Shown one piece after another: positions 15,994 to 25,238 of a stretch of 42,949 nucleotides of DNA. Origin of the DNA: Rhizobiaceae bacterium (lineage in GTDB: Bacteria > Pseudomonadota > Alphaproteobacteria > Rhizobiales > Rhizobiaceae); assembly GCA_019635715.1 (NCBI GenBank), contig JAHBYY010000037.1:1-42949 (forward strand), read 5' to 3'. A program made the translations under genes and the position numbers. Below the pieces are notes generated by a model. That model made no database searches and was not told the DNA's origin. It saw only the letters and a list, made by a program, of their open reading frames with translations. The stretch's first letter is position 1. The number at the start of each line of letters is the position of its first letter.

Positions 15994-18735
15994 TCAGGCG
16001 AAGGTGCCGTGGCAGTGCTTGAACTTCTTGCCCGAGCCGCAGGGGCAGGCCTCGTTGCGCCCGACCTTGCCCCATGTCGAGGGCCTTGCCGGGTCGCGGT
16101 CCTCTGGGGCCACGACGCTTTCCGTCGTCACGCGCGTCATCACCGCCGCGTCGCCGAAATCGCCGTCGTTGAAGTCGTCCTCGCCGGTGGTCGCGTCGAT
16201 GTGCTGGCCGAAGGCGGGCGGCGCCTCCGGCGGCGGGGCTTCCGCCGCCTCGCGCACCAGCTCGACGCGCATCAACTGCGCGGTGACGGCCTGCCGCAGA
16301 TTGCCGAGCAGCGCCTGGAAGAGCTCGAAGCTCTCCGACTTGTACTCGTTGAGCGGGTCGCGCTGCGCGTAGCCGCGGAAGCCGACGACCGAGCGCAGGT
16401 GGTCGAGATTGACCAGATGCTCGCGCCACAGATGGTCGAGCGTCTGCAGGACCACGGAGCGCTCGACATAGGCCATGACCTCGGGGCCGAAGCGATCCGC
16501 ACGATCCCTGGCGGCGTCGTCGGCGAGCTTGGTCAGGCGCTCGCGCACCGCCTCCTCATCAATTCCTTCCTCGCGGAACCACTCCTCGATCGGCAGGTCG
16601 AAATTGAGATATTGCTGGACTCCCGCCTTCAGGCCCGCGGCATCCCACTGTTCGGCATAGGCGTTTTCCGGGATGTGCTTGGCGACCAGGTCGTCGATGA
16701 CGTCCTGGCGCATCTCGGCGACGGTCTCGGTGAGGCTCTCGCCGTCCATCAACTGGATGCGCTGCTCGAACACCACCTTGCGCTGGTCGTTGGCGACGTC
16801 GTCATATTTCAGCAGGTTCTTGCGGATGTCGAAATTGCGCGCCTCGACCTTCTTCTGCGCCTTCTCCAGCGCCTTGTTGATCCAGGGATGGACGATCGCC
16901 TCGTCGTCCTTGAGGCCGAGCTTCTGCAGCATGCCGTCCATGCGGTCGGAGCCGAAGATGCGCATCAGATCGTCCTGGATCGACAGGTAGAACTTCGAGC
17001 GTCCCGGATCGCCCTGGCGGCCGGAGCGGCCGCGCAACTGGTTGTCGATGCGGCGCGATTCATGGCGCTCGGTGGCGAGCACGTAGAGGCCGCCGGCGTC
17101 GATCGCCTTCTGCTTCAGCCGCTCGACATCCTCGCGGATCGCCTTCTCGGCGGCGTCGCGCTGCGGGCCGGGCTCCATGCCGCCGAGTTCCTCGGCGATG
17201 CGCATATCGGCATTGCCGCCGAGCTGGATGTCGGTGCCGCGGCCGGCCATGTTGGTGGCGATGGTGACGGCGCCGGGCTTGCCGGCCTGGGCGACGATCG
17301 CCGCCTCGCGCTCGTGATGGCGGGCGTTGAGCACCTCGAAGGCCTTCAGCCCGTCCTTGCGCAGGCGCTCGGCGAGCTGTTCGGACTTCTCGATCGAGGT
17401 CGTGCCGACCAGGATCGGCTGGCCCTTGGCGGCCGCCTCGCGGATGTCGCGGACGATCGCCTTGTACTTCTCCTCGACGGTCCGGTAGACCTCGTCGTCC
17501 TCGTCGATGCGCTGCACCGGACGATTGGTCGGCACCTCGGTGACTTCGAGACCGTAGATGTTGCCGAATTCCTCGGCCTCGGTGGAAGCCGTGCCGGTCA
17601 TGCCGGCAAGCTTCTTGTACATGCGGAAGTAGTTCTGGAAGGTCACGGAGGCGAGCGTCTGGTTCTCCGGCTGGATCGCCACGTGCTCCTTCGCCTCCAG
17701 CGACTGGTGCAGGCCTTCCGAATAGCGGCGGCCCGGCATCATGCGGCCGGTGAACTCGTCGATGATGACGATCTCGCCATTGCGGACGATGTAGTCCTTG
17801 TCCTTCTGGAACAGGCGATGCGCCTTCAGCGCGTTGTTGACGTGATGGACGATCGCGACGTTCTCGACGTCGTAGAGCGACTCGCCCTTCAGATGGCCGG
17901 CGGCGCGGAGAAGGTTCTCCAGCTTCTCGGTGCCTTCCTCGGTGAAGATCGCGGTGCGCTGCTTCTCGTCGATCTCGTAGTCGGCCGCAACGAGCTGCAG
18001 CATGAAGGTGTCGATGGTGTTGTACATCTCCGAGCGGTCCTCGAGCGGACCGGAGATGATCAGCGGCGTGCGCGCCTCGTCGATCAGGATGGAATCGACC
18101 TCGTCGACGATCGCGTAATTGTGGCCGCGCTGCACCATCTGGGCGCGCTCGTACTTCATGTTGTCGCGCAGATAGTCGAAGCCGAGCTCGTTGTTGGTGG
18201 CGTAGGTGACGTCGCAGGCATAGGCGGCGCGGCGCTCCTCGTCGGAGAGGCCATGGACGATGATGCCGGTGGTGAGGCCGAGGAAGCCGTAGATGCGGCC
18301 CATCCACTCGGCGTCGCGGCGGGCCAGATAGTCGTTGACGGTGACGACATGGACGCCCTTGCCCGACAGGGCATTGAGATAGACGGGCAGGGTGGCGACC
18401 AGCGTCTTGCCTTCGCCGGTGCGCATTTCGGCGATGCCGCCATTGTGAAGCACCATGCCGCCGATCAACTGCACGTCGAAGGGGCGCATGCCGAGGACGC
18501 GGCGGGCCGCCTCGCGCGCCGTGGCGAAGGCCGGTACGAGGATGTCGTCGAGGCTGGCGCCGTTGGCGATGTCGGCCTTGAACTGCGCCGTGCGGGCGCG
18601 CAGCGCCTCGTCGGACAGCGAGCGCATCTCGTTTTCCATCGCGTTGATCGATTCGACGCGGGGTCGGGTCGATTTGACGCGGCGATCGTTGGAGGAGCCG
18701 AAAATCTTGCGGGCAATGCCCCCAAAGCTGACCAT
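15994..18735 (-). CDS. secA: Protein translocase ATPase SecA
   Basis: This 913-residue motor drives preproteins through SecYEG using ATP. The Walker A segment [11 protein letters not shown] is near residues 101-111, followed by [13 protein letters not shown], the DEAD-like [21 protein letters not shown], and the second nucleotide-binding domain with [14 protein letters not shown] and [10 protein letters not shown]. The C-terminal zinc finger [13 protein letters not shown] is complete and binds SecB and lipids in other species. Length is typical for Rhizobiales. The ATG at 18735 begins [27 protein letters not shown] lies about ten bases upstream. It is divergent from the parvulin gene with 240 bp between them. 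A very long open frame runs antisense through the whole gene but has no protein-like features. Confidence 0.98.
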   Translation of the reverse strand: MVSFGGIARKIFGSSNDRRVKSTRPRVESINAMENEMRSLSDEALRARTAQFKADIANGASLDDILVPAFATAREAARRVLGMRPFDVQLIGGMVLHNGGIAEMRTGEGKTLVATLPVYLNALSGKGVHVVTVNDYLARRDAEWMGRIYGFLGLTTGIIVHGLSDEERRAAYACDVTYATNNELGFDYLRDNMKYERAQMVQRGHNYAIVDEVDSILIDEARTPLIISGPLEDRSEMYNTIDTFMLQLVAADYEIDEKQRTAIFTEEGTEKLENLLRAAGHLKGESLYDVENVAIVHHVNNALKAHRLFQKDKDYIVRNGEIVIIDEFTGRMMPGRRYSEGLHQSLEAKEHVAIQPENQTLASVTFQNYFRMYKKLAGMTGTASTEAEEFGNIYGLEVTEVPTNRPVQRIDEDDEVYRTVEEKYKAIVRDIREAAAKGQPILVGTTSIEKSEQLAERLRKDGLKAFEVLNARHHEREAAIVAQAGKPGAVTIATNMAGRGTDIQLGGNADMRIAEELGGMEPGPQRDAAEKAIREDVERLKQKAIDAGGLYVLATERHESRRIDNQLRGRSGRQGDPGRSKFYLSIQDDLMRIFGSDRMDGMLQKLGLKDDEAIVHPWINKALEKAQKKVEARNFDIRKNLLKYDDVANDQRKVVFEQRIQLMDGESLTETVAEMRQDVIDDLVAKHIPENAYAEQWDAAGLKAGVQQYLNFDLPIEEWFREEGIDEEAVRERLTKLADDAARDRADRFGPEVMAYVERSVVLQTLDHLWREHLVNLDHLRSVVGFRGYAQRDPLNEYKSESFELFQALLGNLRQAVTAQLMRVELVREAAEAPPPEAPPAFGQHIDATTGEDDFNDGDFGDAAVMTRVTTESVVAPEDRDPARPSTWGKVGRNEACPCGSGKKFKHCHGTFA

Positions 18736-18975
18736 CAAATGGCCCTTTCAGTTCAAAAGAACCCGGCCACCCGGCCGGCAGACGCCGCGTCTCGCCTCTT
18801 TGCAGATCGCAGCAGGAACCAGCGCCCGGAATTCGGTTCTGGACGCAAACGCGAAGGAGAGATAAGAGGGGGCCCCTTCGATGTCAACGTCGCGGGTCTG
18901 TCCGGCGCTGCCACAATTCGCCCCATTTGGCCGCCTAGCCCGCGCAGAAATCGCCCCACCGGAGAGTTTCTATCC

Positions 18976-19857
18976 ATGAACGTCCTCACCCGTCGCACAC
19001 GCCTGGCCGGCTTCGGCCTCGCGGCCCTGGTGCTTGCCCTGTCGTCCGGTGGTGCCTCGGCCCAGCAGGCGCAGCCGGATCCCGAGGCGGTGCTCGCCAC
19101 CGTGGCCGGCGAGCCGATCACCGAGGCCGACCTGGCGCTGGCGATCTCCGATCTCGACCAGCAGTTCGCCCGCCTGCCGGAAGAGCAGCGTCGCGCCGCG
19201 GCGCTGTCGGCGATCATCGAGATCCGCCTGCTCGCCAACGAGGCGAAGGCCAAGGGCCTCGACAAGGATCCGGACTACCAGCGCCGCACCGCCTTCCTGC
19301 TGCAGCGGGCGCTGCACGGCGAGACGATCGAGAAGGAGGTGGCCTCCAAGATCACCGACGAGGAGATCCGCAAGCGCTACGATACCGAGATCGCCAACGC
19401 GCCGCCGGTCAACGAGGTGCATGCCCGCCATATCCTGGTGAAGACCAAGGAGGAGGCCGACGCGATCATCAAGCAGCTCGACGGCGGGGCGAAGTTCGAG
19501 GACCTCGCCAACGAGAAGACCAGCGATCCGTCCGGCAAGACGTCGGGCGGCGATCTCGGCTGGTTCGGCCCGGGACAGATGGTGCCGGAGTTCGAGAAGG
19601 CGGCCTTCGGGCTCGAGCCGGGCTCCTATACGAAGGAGCCGGTGCAGTCGCAGTTCGGCTGGCATATCATCAAGGTCGAGGACAAGCGCGCCAAGCAGCC
19701 GCCGGCCTTCGAACAGGTGAAGGAGCAGTTCCGCCAACTGGTCCTGCGCGAGAAGTATTTCGCCCTGGTGAAGTCGCTGCGCGAAGCAGGTTCGGTCGAG
19801 GTGACCGATCCGGCGCTCAAGGCAGCCGTCGGAGCCATCGAGGGCGGGCAGAAGTAG
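18976..19857 (+). CDS. Parvulin-type peptidyl-prolyl cis-trans isomerase (SurA/PpiC-like)
   Basis: This 293-residue protein is probably a periplasmic folding catalyst and chaperone. A signal peptide (LAGFGLAALVLALSSGGASA, cleavage near residue 30) is followed by an N-terminal helical SurA-like region (EPITEADLALAISDLDQQF) and one parvulin domain (about residues 140-235). EVHARHILVKTKEEADAI and GGDLGWFGPGQMVPEFEKAAF are diagnostic, as is SQFGWHIIKVED. A single parvulin domain and this length match the peptidylprolyl isomerases next to secA and argJ in Rhizobiales. The ATG at 18976 is preceded by GGAGAG. Proximity to secA fits handling of exported proteins. In relatives I would expect argJ next; here a CHRD-RTX gene lies between. 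Confidence 0.93.
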   Translation: MNVLTRRTRLAGFGLAALVLALSSGGASAQQAQPDPEAVLATVAGEPITEADLALAISDLDQQFARLPEEQRRAAALSAIIEIRLLANEAKAKGLDKDPDYQRRTAFLLQRALHGETIEKEVASKITDEEIRKRYDTEIANAPPVNEVHARHILVKTKEEADAIIKQLDGGAKFEDLANEKTSDPSGKTSGGDLGWFGPGQMVPEFEKAAFGLEPGSYTKEPVQSQFGWHIIKVEDKRAKQPPAFEQVKEQFRQLVLREKYFALVKSLREAGSVEVTDPALKAAVGAIEGGQK

Positions 19858-19904
19858 CAGCGCTGCGGCGCGGCGCGAAGCCGCCTGCCGGGCCAAGCGG
19901 GTGC

Positions 19905-19936
19905 GCGGCGATCCGGGAGGCCGGCGCCGCCCCTCA
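19905..19936. repeat. 32-bp duplicated sequence downstream of RTX gene, copy 1
   Basis: The 32 bases at 19905-19936, beginning GCGGCGATCCGGGAGGCC, are identical to 42709-42740. Similar bases (GGCCAAG) also precede both copies. Each copy lies beyond the 3' end of an RTX gene on the minus strand, which suggests the two genes were duplicated with part of their downstream flank. Confidence 0.8.
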
Positions 19937-19976
19937 CCTGCCTGCAGGCGCCCTGCGGACCTCCCCGCAGGCGGCA

Positions 19977-20179
19977 GTGGAATCGCATACGGGGGGTAGC
20001 CAGGTGGGCGGCTGCTTACCCCCCACCCCTGACCCCTCCCCGCAAGGGGGAGGGGGACGCCGCGACCACTTTGCCAGAAAACTGCGGAGACGGTTGGTGT
20101 TCGACGCGGCTTCGGACCGGTTCCCCTCCCCCTTGCGGGGAGGGGTTAGGGGTGGGGGTAGCCTCAAATGCGATTGCCC
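19977..20179. repeat. Palindromic intergenic repeat, copy B (apparently complete, 203 bp)
   Basis: The outer ends are inverted: GTGGAATCGCAT at 19977-19988 and ATGCGATTGCCC at 20168-20179. Inside, each side carries a C/G-rich hairpin around CCCCTCCCCGCAAGGGGGAGG, facing each other across a central segment with CGCGACCACTTTGCCAGAAA. The central part matches copy A in inverted orientation. It fills most of the 355 bases between the parvulin and CHRD-RTX genes; no gene is visible there. The style is that of rhizobial intergenic mosaic elements, though I cannot assign a named family. Confidence 0.85.
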
Positions 20180-20212
20180 TGCCGCAGGCGGGGAGAAGCG
20201 CGATGCCTCCCG

Positions 20213-21703
20213 TCAGGCGACGACGAAGTCCCCCGCGTTCATGGTCGGCAGGCCGGCCATCACGGCGAACTTGATCGCCGCCGCCGCGCCGGTGCCGTCG
20301 GCGTCGTAGCGCAGGATGCCGGTGTCGGTCTCGTAGAGGATGCGATGGGCCGCCGTGGTGGCGTTGCCGTCGGCGCTGGCGGCGAAGGCCGTCGCCGCCA
20401 GCGTGCCGGCCGGCCCCGCCTTGGTGAAGATCGACGCCGCCAGCGAGATCAGGTCGATGCCGGAAAAACCCTTGATCGTGTCGACATTGGTCGCCTCGTT
20501 CAGCGCGTAGCTGAAATAGTAGGTGTCGGCGCCGGCATTGCCGGACAGCGTGTCGTTGCCGGTGCCGCCGGAGATCTTGTCGTTGCCCGCCCCGCCATTG
20601 ATCGTGTCGTTGCCGCCATAGCCGCGCAGCGTGTTGTTGCCGGCATTGCCGGTGACCGTCTGGCCGAATTCGTTGCTGAACAGCGAGAGGCCCGCCGTTC
20701 CCTTGCTGTCGATGCTCTCCAGGGTCTGGATGTAGACGCCCGAACCGACCGTGTAGTTGACGGCCGCCCTGACGATGTCGGTGCCGGCGGCGGCGGCCTC
20801 GACGATCTTGGTGCCCGAATTGAAGATCACGTAGGTGTCGTTGCCGGCCAGGCCGATCAGCGTGTCGGAGCCGCCGATGCCGCCATCCGACAGGACGTTG
20901 TTGCCGGCATTGCCGGTGATCTCCTGGGCGAACTGGTTACCGGTGAGATCGATCGCCCCCTTGCCGGCGGCATTGGTCGTGGCCAGGAACTCGACTTCGG
21001 AGCCGGGCAGCAGCAGGTAGCTGACCGACGCGAACACCTTGTCGGCGGCTCCCTGTCCCGCCGCCTCGAAGGCCACGTCGGTGGCGTCGTTGACGAAATG
21101 CGTGTCGTCGCCGGCGCCGCCGTCGGTGAAGTCGGATCCGCCGCTGGCATTGAATGTGTCGTTGCCGCCGAGGCCGGGAATGTATTCGTTCGCCGCGATG
21201 CCGTTGATCACATTGTCGCTGTCATTCGAGATCGCGACGAGCTGGCCGCGGATTTCGCCGCCGGGGAAGGTCTTGGTATGGACATTGACATAGAGGTCGA
21301 CGTCGCTTCCGACCGTCGCCGACCCAAGCTGCGCCTTGAAGGTGTTGAGCGAGGTGGATGCCGGGTCGGTGGTTTCCCAGATGCCTCCGACGTGGCGCGA
21401 GCCGTCACCGCCCTTGTTGTTGAAAAGATCGTCGTCCTGGTTGAGGAACGCGAACACGACGCTGCCGTTGGCGCCGCGCGCCTTGTTGTGGATGTGCATG
21501 TCGGTGACGTTGTCGGCGGTGCCCGGCGTCTCTTCGACGCCTCCGTCGAAAAGAACCCCGAAATCCAGGCCGTAGACGCTTACCGAGAAGGTCAGTGTTG
21601 TATTCGTGCTGTCGAAGACAGCGTAACCGTTGCCAAATGCCTTGCTGGCATTCGACGGATTTTCCTGAGATCCATCCAATACGATGCGAAATCCCGTCGA
21701 CAT
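20213..21703 (-). CDS. CHRD-domain RTX (hemolysin-type calcium-binding) secreted protein
   Basis: This 496-residue protein is likely exported by a type I secretion system: it has no N-terminal signal peptide and ends in a short C-terminal region (MNAGDFVVA). Residues 1-155 form a CHRD domain, with NVTDMHIHNKARGANGSVVF and DLYVNVHTKTFPGGEIRGQL as diagnostic strands. RTX nonapeptide repeats follow, clearest near residues 365-415 (GNAGNNTLRGYGGNDTINGG and onward), which bind calcium after secretion. A third region (about 420-496) with LYETDTGILRYDADGTG is shared with the truncated protein at the right edge of the window. CHRD is related to the chordin domain; its role in bacteria is unknown. AAGGAG sits ten bases before the ATG. 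No secretion ABC transporter or TolC gene is nearby. It interrupts the expected parvulin-argJ neighbourhood. Confidence 0.88.
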   Translation of the reverse strand: MSTGFRIVLDGSQENPSNASKAFGNGYAVFDSTNTTLTFSVSVYGLDFGVLFDGGVEETPGTADNVTDMHIHNKARGANGSVVFAFLNQDDDLFNNKGGDGSRHVGGIWETTDPASTSLNTFKAQLGSATVGSDVDLYVNVHTKTFPGGEIRGQLVAISNDSDNVINGIAANEYIPGLGGNDTFNASGGSDFTDGGAGDDTHFVNDATDVAFEAAGQGAADKVFASVSYLLLPGSEVEFLATTNAAGKGAIDLTGNQFAQEITGNAGNNVLSDGGIGGSDTLIGLAGNDTYVIFNSGTKIVEAAAAGTDIVRAAVNYTVGSGVYIQTLESIDSKGTAGLSLFSNEFGQTVTGNAGNNTLRGYGGNDTINGGAGNDKISGGTGNDTLSGNAGADTYYFSYALNEATNVDTIKGFSGIDLISLAASIFTKAGPAGTLAATAFAASADGNATTAAHRILYETDTGILRYDADGTGAAAAIKFAVMAGLPTMNAGDFVVA

Positions 21704-22165
21704 TGTATCGTTCCTCTCCTTATACGCCTCGTTTCGAGCCGGACGACTCCATGCATGACCGGTTCCCGGTCGCTTCGGTCAAATAGGAAAGAACTGGATC
21801 AAAAATGTGCCATCTTCAACTTTAACGCGAAACAAAGATCCAAAAACAAAATCAAGCGCAGGAGTTGTCTACACTTTGGCGGGTTTCTTCATACACCATG
21901 ATTGTTGCGCCTGACAAGTTTCAGGCGCCGCCGGGGCACGACCGAAAAGATCAAAGCGCATCTTTTCAGATCTCGAGCGGGATGGATGCTTTCGGCATCC
22001 CAGGTCGGTCAACCCGACCCCATGTAGAGTGAGGGCAACCGGCTCGCGGCTGCCCTGGCGGACCGCGCCTTCGTCGCACCCGGTGCCTTCACGCAGGAAA
22101 CGCCTTGCGCCGCCCGGCCGGCTGCGGCAAACGAAGCGCGCGCACCCATTGCCAGCAGAGGCCCC
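21704..22165. promoter_or_regulatory. Divergent intergenic region of CHRD-RTX and argJ, with hairpins
   Basis: The half nearest the RTX gene (about 21775-21895) is markedly AT-rich compared with its surroundings and probably holds that gene's promoter. A hairpin GACCGG/CCGGTC (21757-21771) lies in its presumed 5' UTR. On the argJ side four hairpins follow one another: GCGCCTGA/TCAGGCGC (21907-21928), AAAAGAT/ATCTTTT (21945-21966), GGATGC/GCATCC (21984-22000) and GGTCGG/CCGACC (22003-22019). No open frame here looks real. The structured stretch could be a leader or a small RNA; I cannot match it to a known class. Confidence 0.5.
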
Positions 22166-23407
22166 ATGTCGACGTCCGTCTCGCCGCTCGCCCCCAAATC
22201 CTATCCCAAGATGCCGGCGATCGAGGGCGTGCGGATCGCCACCGCCGAGGCGGGCATCAAGTACAGGAACCGCACCGATCTGCTCGCCATGACCTTCGAC
22301 GAGGGCACGACGGCGGCCGGCGTGTTCACGCGCTCCAAATGCCCGTCGGCCCCCGTCGATTTCTGCCGGCAGAACCTTGCCGGCGGCAAGGCGCGGGTTC
22401 TCGTCGTCAACTCCGGCAACGCCAATGCGTTCACCGGCAGCAAGGGGCGAGAAACGACGCGGATGACCGCCGAGGCGGCGTCCAGGGCGGCCGGATGCGG
22501 CACGGACGCGGTCTATCTCGCCTCCACCGGGGTGATCGGCGAGCCGCTCGATGCCGGGCGCTTCTCGCACCTGCTGGACGGCATGGCGGCGGCGGCCGCG
22601 CCCGACCGCTGGAGCGACGCGGCGAAAGCGATCATGACCACCGACACCTTCCCGAAGGTGGCGACGGCGACGGTCAAGTTCGGCGAGCACAGCGTGACGA
22701 TCAACGGCATCGCCAAGGGCGCCGGCATGATCGCGCCGGACATGGCGACCATGCTGTCGTTCATCGCTACGGATGCGGCGATCGCCGCGCCGGTGCTGCA
22801 ATCGCTGCTGTCGAAGGGCGTCGGGCCCACCTTCAATGCGGTGACGGTCGACAGCGACACCTCGACCAGCGATACGCTGATGCTGTTTGCCACGGGCGCT
22901 GCGGCAAAGCGGGGCGTGGCACCCGTCACCGACCTTTCCGACCCGCGTCTCGGCGCCTTCAAGCGCGCGCTCAACCGCCTGCTCAAGTCGCTGGCGCTGC
23001 AGGTGGTGCGCGACGGCGAGGGGGCGCGCAAACAGGTCGAAGTCACGGTCACCGGCGCCAGATCGGCGCGCTCGGCCAAGCGCATCGCGCTGTCGATCGC
23101 CAATTCGCCGCTGGTCAAGACGGCAATCGCCGGCGAGGACGCCAATTGGGGGCGGGTCGTCATGGCCGTCGGCAAGGCGGGCGAGCCGGCCGACCGCGAC
23201 CGGCTAGCGATCTGGTTCGGCGAGAACCGCCTGGCCTACCAGGGCGAGCGCGACACCGGCTATTCGGAGGAGAAGACGTCGGCCTACATGAAGCGCGACG
23301 AGATCGCGATCCGCGTCGATCTCGGGCTCGGCCGCGGCAAGGCGACGGTGTGGACCTGCGACCTCACCAAGGAATATGTCGCCATCAACGGCGACTACCG
23401 GAGCTGA
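22166..23407 (+). CDS. argJ: Bifunctional ornithine acetyltransferase / N-acetylglutamate synthase
   Basis: This 413-residue Ntn-fold enzyme transfers acetyl from N-acetylornithine to glutamate in the cyclic arginine pathway, and bifunctional forms also make N-acetylglutamate from acetyl-CoA. It matures by self-cleavage before a threonine: [16 protein letters not shown] holds the site, cleavage falling between A194 and T195. The N-terminal part has [13 protein letters not shown], the oxyanion-hole region is STGVIGEPL, and the end [20 protein letters not shown] plus [17 protein letters not shown] is typical. Length is standard. The ATG at 22166 follows AGAGG. Whether it is mono- or bifunctional cannot be decided by eye. 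It heads an argJ-GNAT-mutT run. Confidence 0.97.
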   Translation: MSTSVSPLAPKSYPKMPAIEGVRIATAEAGIKYRNRTDLLAMTFDEGTTAAGVFTRSKCPSAPVDFCRQNLAGGKARVLVVNSGNANAFTGSKGRETTRMTAEAASRAAGCGTDAVYLASTGVIGEPLDAGRFSHLLDGMAAAAAPDRWSDAAKAIMTTDTFPKVATATVKFGEHSVTINGIAKGAGMIAPDMATMLSFIATDAAIAAPVLQSLLSKGVGPTFNAVTVDSDTSTSDTLMLFATGAAAKRGVAPVTDLSDPRLGAFKRALNRLLKSLALQVVRDGEGARKQVEVTVTGARSARSAKRIALSIANSPLVKTAIAGEDANWGRVVMAVGKAGEPADRDRLAIWFGENRLAYQGERDTGYSEEKTSAYMKRDEIAIRVDLGLGRGKATVWTCDLTKEYVAINGDYRS

Positions 23408-24191
23408 CCCGGAGTTGAACGCCGCTGTCGTCGTGCCCGCGCTGACCACGGTGCGCCGCTTCGAGGCGGCGGGGGCGCGCGCCTGGCCGGCGGCCAGCGT
23501 GCATTACGACGGGGCGTGGGCGATCCGGCTGACGCCGTCGCATCCGGCCAAGCGGCTGAACTGCGTCTGCCCGCTCGACCCGCAGGACACGACGGACATG
23601 GAGGACCGGCTGGAGCGTGCGGCATGGCGGTTCGGCGCGGCCGGCCGGCCGCTGACCTTCCGGCTGTCGCCGCTGGCCTCGCCACGCATCGCGCAAATGC
23701 TCGACGAGCGCGGATGGACGCGCTTCGACCAGTCGATGGTGATGCGGCTCGCCCTCAGCGAGGAGATCGTCGCCGACGCGCTCGACCAGATCCCGCTCAA
23801 GGATGTCGGCCGCTTCGTCGCCGCGACCAACCTGGTGCGCGGTCTGCCGGCGAGCAGCAATGCCGGGCTGGTCGGCGTCATCGACGCGATCGAGCCCGAG
23901 GCGGGGCTGTTCGTCATGGAGAAGCAGGGACGGCCGGTGTCGACGGCCGTCTGCGTCCACCATGGCGATCTCGCCGGCCTGTTCGAGGTGGTGACCGACG
24001 CGAGCGAACGCGGCAAGGGCTACGGACGCCGCGTCGTGCTGTCGGCGCTGAAATGGGCGCGGCTGCGCGGCGCGCAGATCGCCTGGCTGCAGGTCGACGC
24101 GACGAACGATCCGGCGCGCGGCCTCTACGAGCGGATCGGCTTCACGGACCTCTATCGCTACCACTACCGGCGGCCGGCGGAGGAAAGATGA
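23376..24191 (+). CDS. GNAT-family N-acetyltransferase
   Basis: This protein of up to 271 residues carries a C-terminal GNAT domain: [30 protein letters not shown] holds the acetyl-CoA-binding motif A (RGKGYG), followed by [20 protein letters not shown], the usual beta5-alpha4 segment. The N-terminal half ([25 protein letters not shown]) is typical of the acetyltransferase found between argJ and mutT in Rhizobiales; its substrate is unknown. The start is uncertain. The ATG at 23376 overlaps argJ by 32 bases and has AAGGA too close. A TTG at 23415 or a GTG at 23433, both in frame and after the argJ stop, fit the conserved part better. Its stop overlaps the mutT start (ATGA). Confidence 0.85.
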   Translation: MSPSTATTGADPELNAAVVVPALTTVRRFEAAGARAWPAASVHYDGAWAIRLTPSHPAKRLNCVCPLDPQDTTDMEDRLERAAWRFGAAGRPLTFRLSPLASPRIAQMLDERGWTRFDQSMVMRLALSEEIVADALDQIPLKDVGRFVAATNLVRGLPASSNAGLVGVIDAIEPEAGLFVMEKQGRPVSTAVCVHHGDLAGLFEVVTDASERGKGYGRRVVLSALKWARLRGAQIAWLQVDATNDPARGLYERIGFTDLYRYHYRRPAEER

Positions 24192-24601
24192 GCGAGACGC
24201 CGCTTCCGATCCTGCTGGTCGCCGCCTGCGCCTTGGTCGACGCGGACGGCCGGGTGCTGCTGGCCCAGCGCCCGCCGGGCAAGCAGCTTGCCGGCATGTG
24301 GGAATTCCCCGGCGGCAAGGTCGAGCCCGGCGAGACGCCCGAGGCCTGCCTGGTGCGCGAATTGCGCGAGGAGATCGGGGTCGACACCAAGGTCGCCTGC
24401 CTGGCGCCGCTGACCTTCGCCAGTCATTCCTACGAGAAGTTCCACCTGCTGATGCCGCTCTATGTCTGCCGGCGCTTCACCGGGACGCCGGTGGCGCGGG
24501 AAGGGCAGGTGCTCAAATGGGTCAGGCCGCAGAAGATGCGCGACTACCCGATGCCGCCGGCCGACGAACCGCTGATCCCCTTCCTGATCGACCTGCTCTG
24601 A
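24188..24601 (+). CDS. mutT: 8-oxo-dGTP diphosphatase MutT (Nudix hydrolase)
   Basis: This 137-residue Nudix enzyme probably removes 8-oxo-dGTP from the nucleotide pool and so prevents A:T to C:G transversions. The full Nudix box is at residues 42-64, GGKVEPGETPEACLVRELRE followed by EIG, matching Gx5Ex7REUxEExGU. VLLAQRPPGKQLAGMWEFPGG is the strand and loop preceding the box in true MutT proteins. Length is typical. The ATG overlaps the GNAT stop by the ATGA arrangement and is preceded by GAGGAAAG, so translation is coupled. Downstream hairpins suggest it ends the operon. Confidence 0.92.
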   Translation: MSETPLPILLVAACALVDADGRVLLAQRPPGKQLAGMWEFPGGKVEPGETPEACLVRELREEIGVDTKVACLAPLTFASHSYEKFHLLMPLYVCRRFTGTPVAREGQVLKWVRPQKMRDYPMPPADEPLIPFLIDLL

Positions 24602-24613
24602 CGGAGCGGACGG

Positions 24614-24655
24614 CTCGCCGCCGCGGCGAGTTGCGGCGTGGGGCGTTTGCCCCGC
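24614..24655 (+). terminator. Hairpins downstream of mutT
   Basis: CTCGCCGC (24614-24621) pairs with GCGGCGAG (24623-24630), immediately followed by a second stem around GTGGGGC, GTTT and GCCCCGC. There is no T run, so this may be an attenuator or a terminator of modest strength between mutT and the next gene. Confidence 0.4.
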
Positions 24656-24739
24656 GGCGTTAACAGACAATTTATTAAAGTATGAACTAATCCGCAGCGG
24701 GCACCACCGGATCCCGGAACCGGTCGAAAGGCGGATCGA

Positions 24740-25057
24740 ATGGCGATGGATACGCGCGATGACTTCTTCAACGGCGCGCCGTCGACGTTCGACGTGGCCA
24801 CCGGCAAGGTGCTGCGCGTCGCGCTGCTGTTCGGCTCGGTGGCGATCGCCATCGCGCTGATCGCCACCGCGGTGCTCGACAACAGCCTGGGCGACCGGTT
24901 CGCCCGCGCCGAGTACGGCATCGACAGGACCGCGACCGGCTCGATCGGTTCGATCGGCTACAACGGCACCTACATCATGCGCCGCAGCGTTCTGCAAAGT
25001 TCGCCGGACGCCGTCTGCATCCTGCGCGACAACGGGACCCGCAGCGGCGAGTGTTGA
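24740..25057 (+). CDS. Hypothetical one-TM protein upstream of Flp pilin
   Basis: I do not recognise this 105-residue protein. It has a hydrophilic N-terminus (MAMDTRDDFFNGAPSTFDVA), one hydrophobic segment at about residues 27-48, and a short extracytoplasmic part with GSIGSIGYNGTYIMRRS and two cysteines (C93 and C105, the latter the final residue). It begins after an AT-rich stretch with TTAACA and TTTATTAAAG, probably its promoter. ATG codons at 24740 and 24746 are both possible. It lies 181 bases before the Flp pilin gene in the same direction, which suggests but does not show a link to pili. Similar small proteins exist in other Rhizobiales as far as I recall; no function is known to me. 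Confidence 0.6.
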   Translation: MAMDTRDDFFNGAPSTFDVATGKVLRVALLFGSVAIAIALIATAVLDNSLGDRFARAEYGIDRTATGSIGSIGYNGTYIMRRSVLQSSPDAVCILRDNGTRSGEC

Positions 25058-25238
25058 CCGCGCCGGGAGCCGCGGCATTTCCCGCGAGCCCGGAAGGCGT
25101 CTTCGCAGGTTGCGGACGCAGGATGGCAGAAGTGACGATTGCGTTCCGGGGAGCGAATATTTCACCGGCTATTAAGCCTTTCGTGTTAACCTTCCTTAAT
25201 CTGTTGACGATACTGTGCGCCAAACAGGGGAACGCGGC

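Noticed and set aside
15640-19857. A single open frame of about 1400 codons running antisense through secA and into the parvulin gene
   Set aside because: It is open because high-GC codon use in secA removes stops on the opposite strand. The antisense part shows biased low-complexity composition (runs of Leu, Val, Asp, Arg) and no domain. Only the last 293 codons, from the ATG at 18976, are a real gene.
15585-20180. CRISPR array from the repeated C/G-rich hairpin blocks
   Set aside because: The repeats are few, unevenly placed, palindromic and in inverted orientation, with no regular spacers and no cas genes.
25186-25199. Possible CtrA site (TTAA-spacer-TTAA) upstream of the Flp pilin
   Set aside because: The spacer is six bases, while the CtrA consensus needs seven. 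TTAA half-sites are frequent in AT-rich promoters, so I do not call it.
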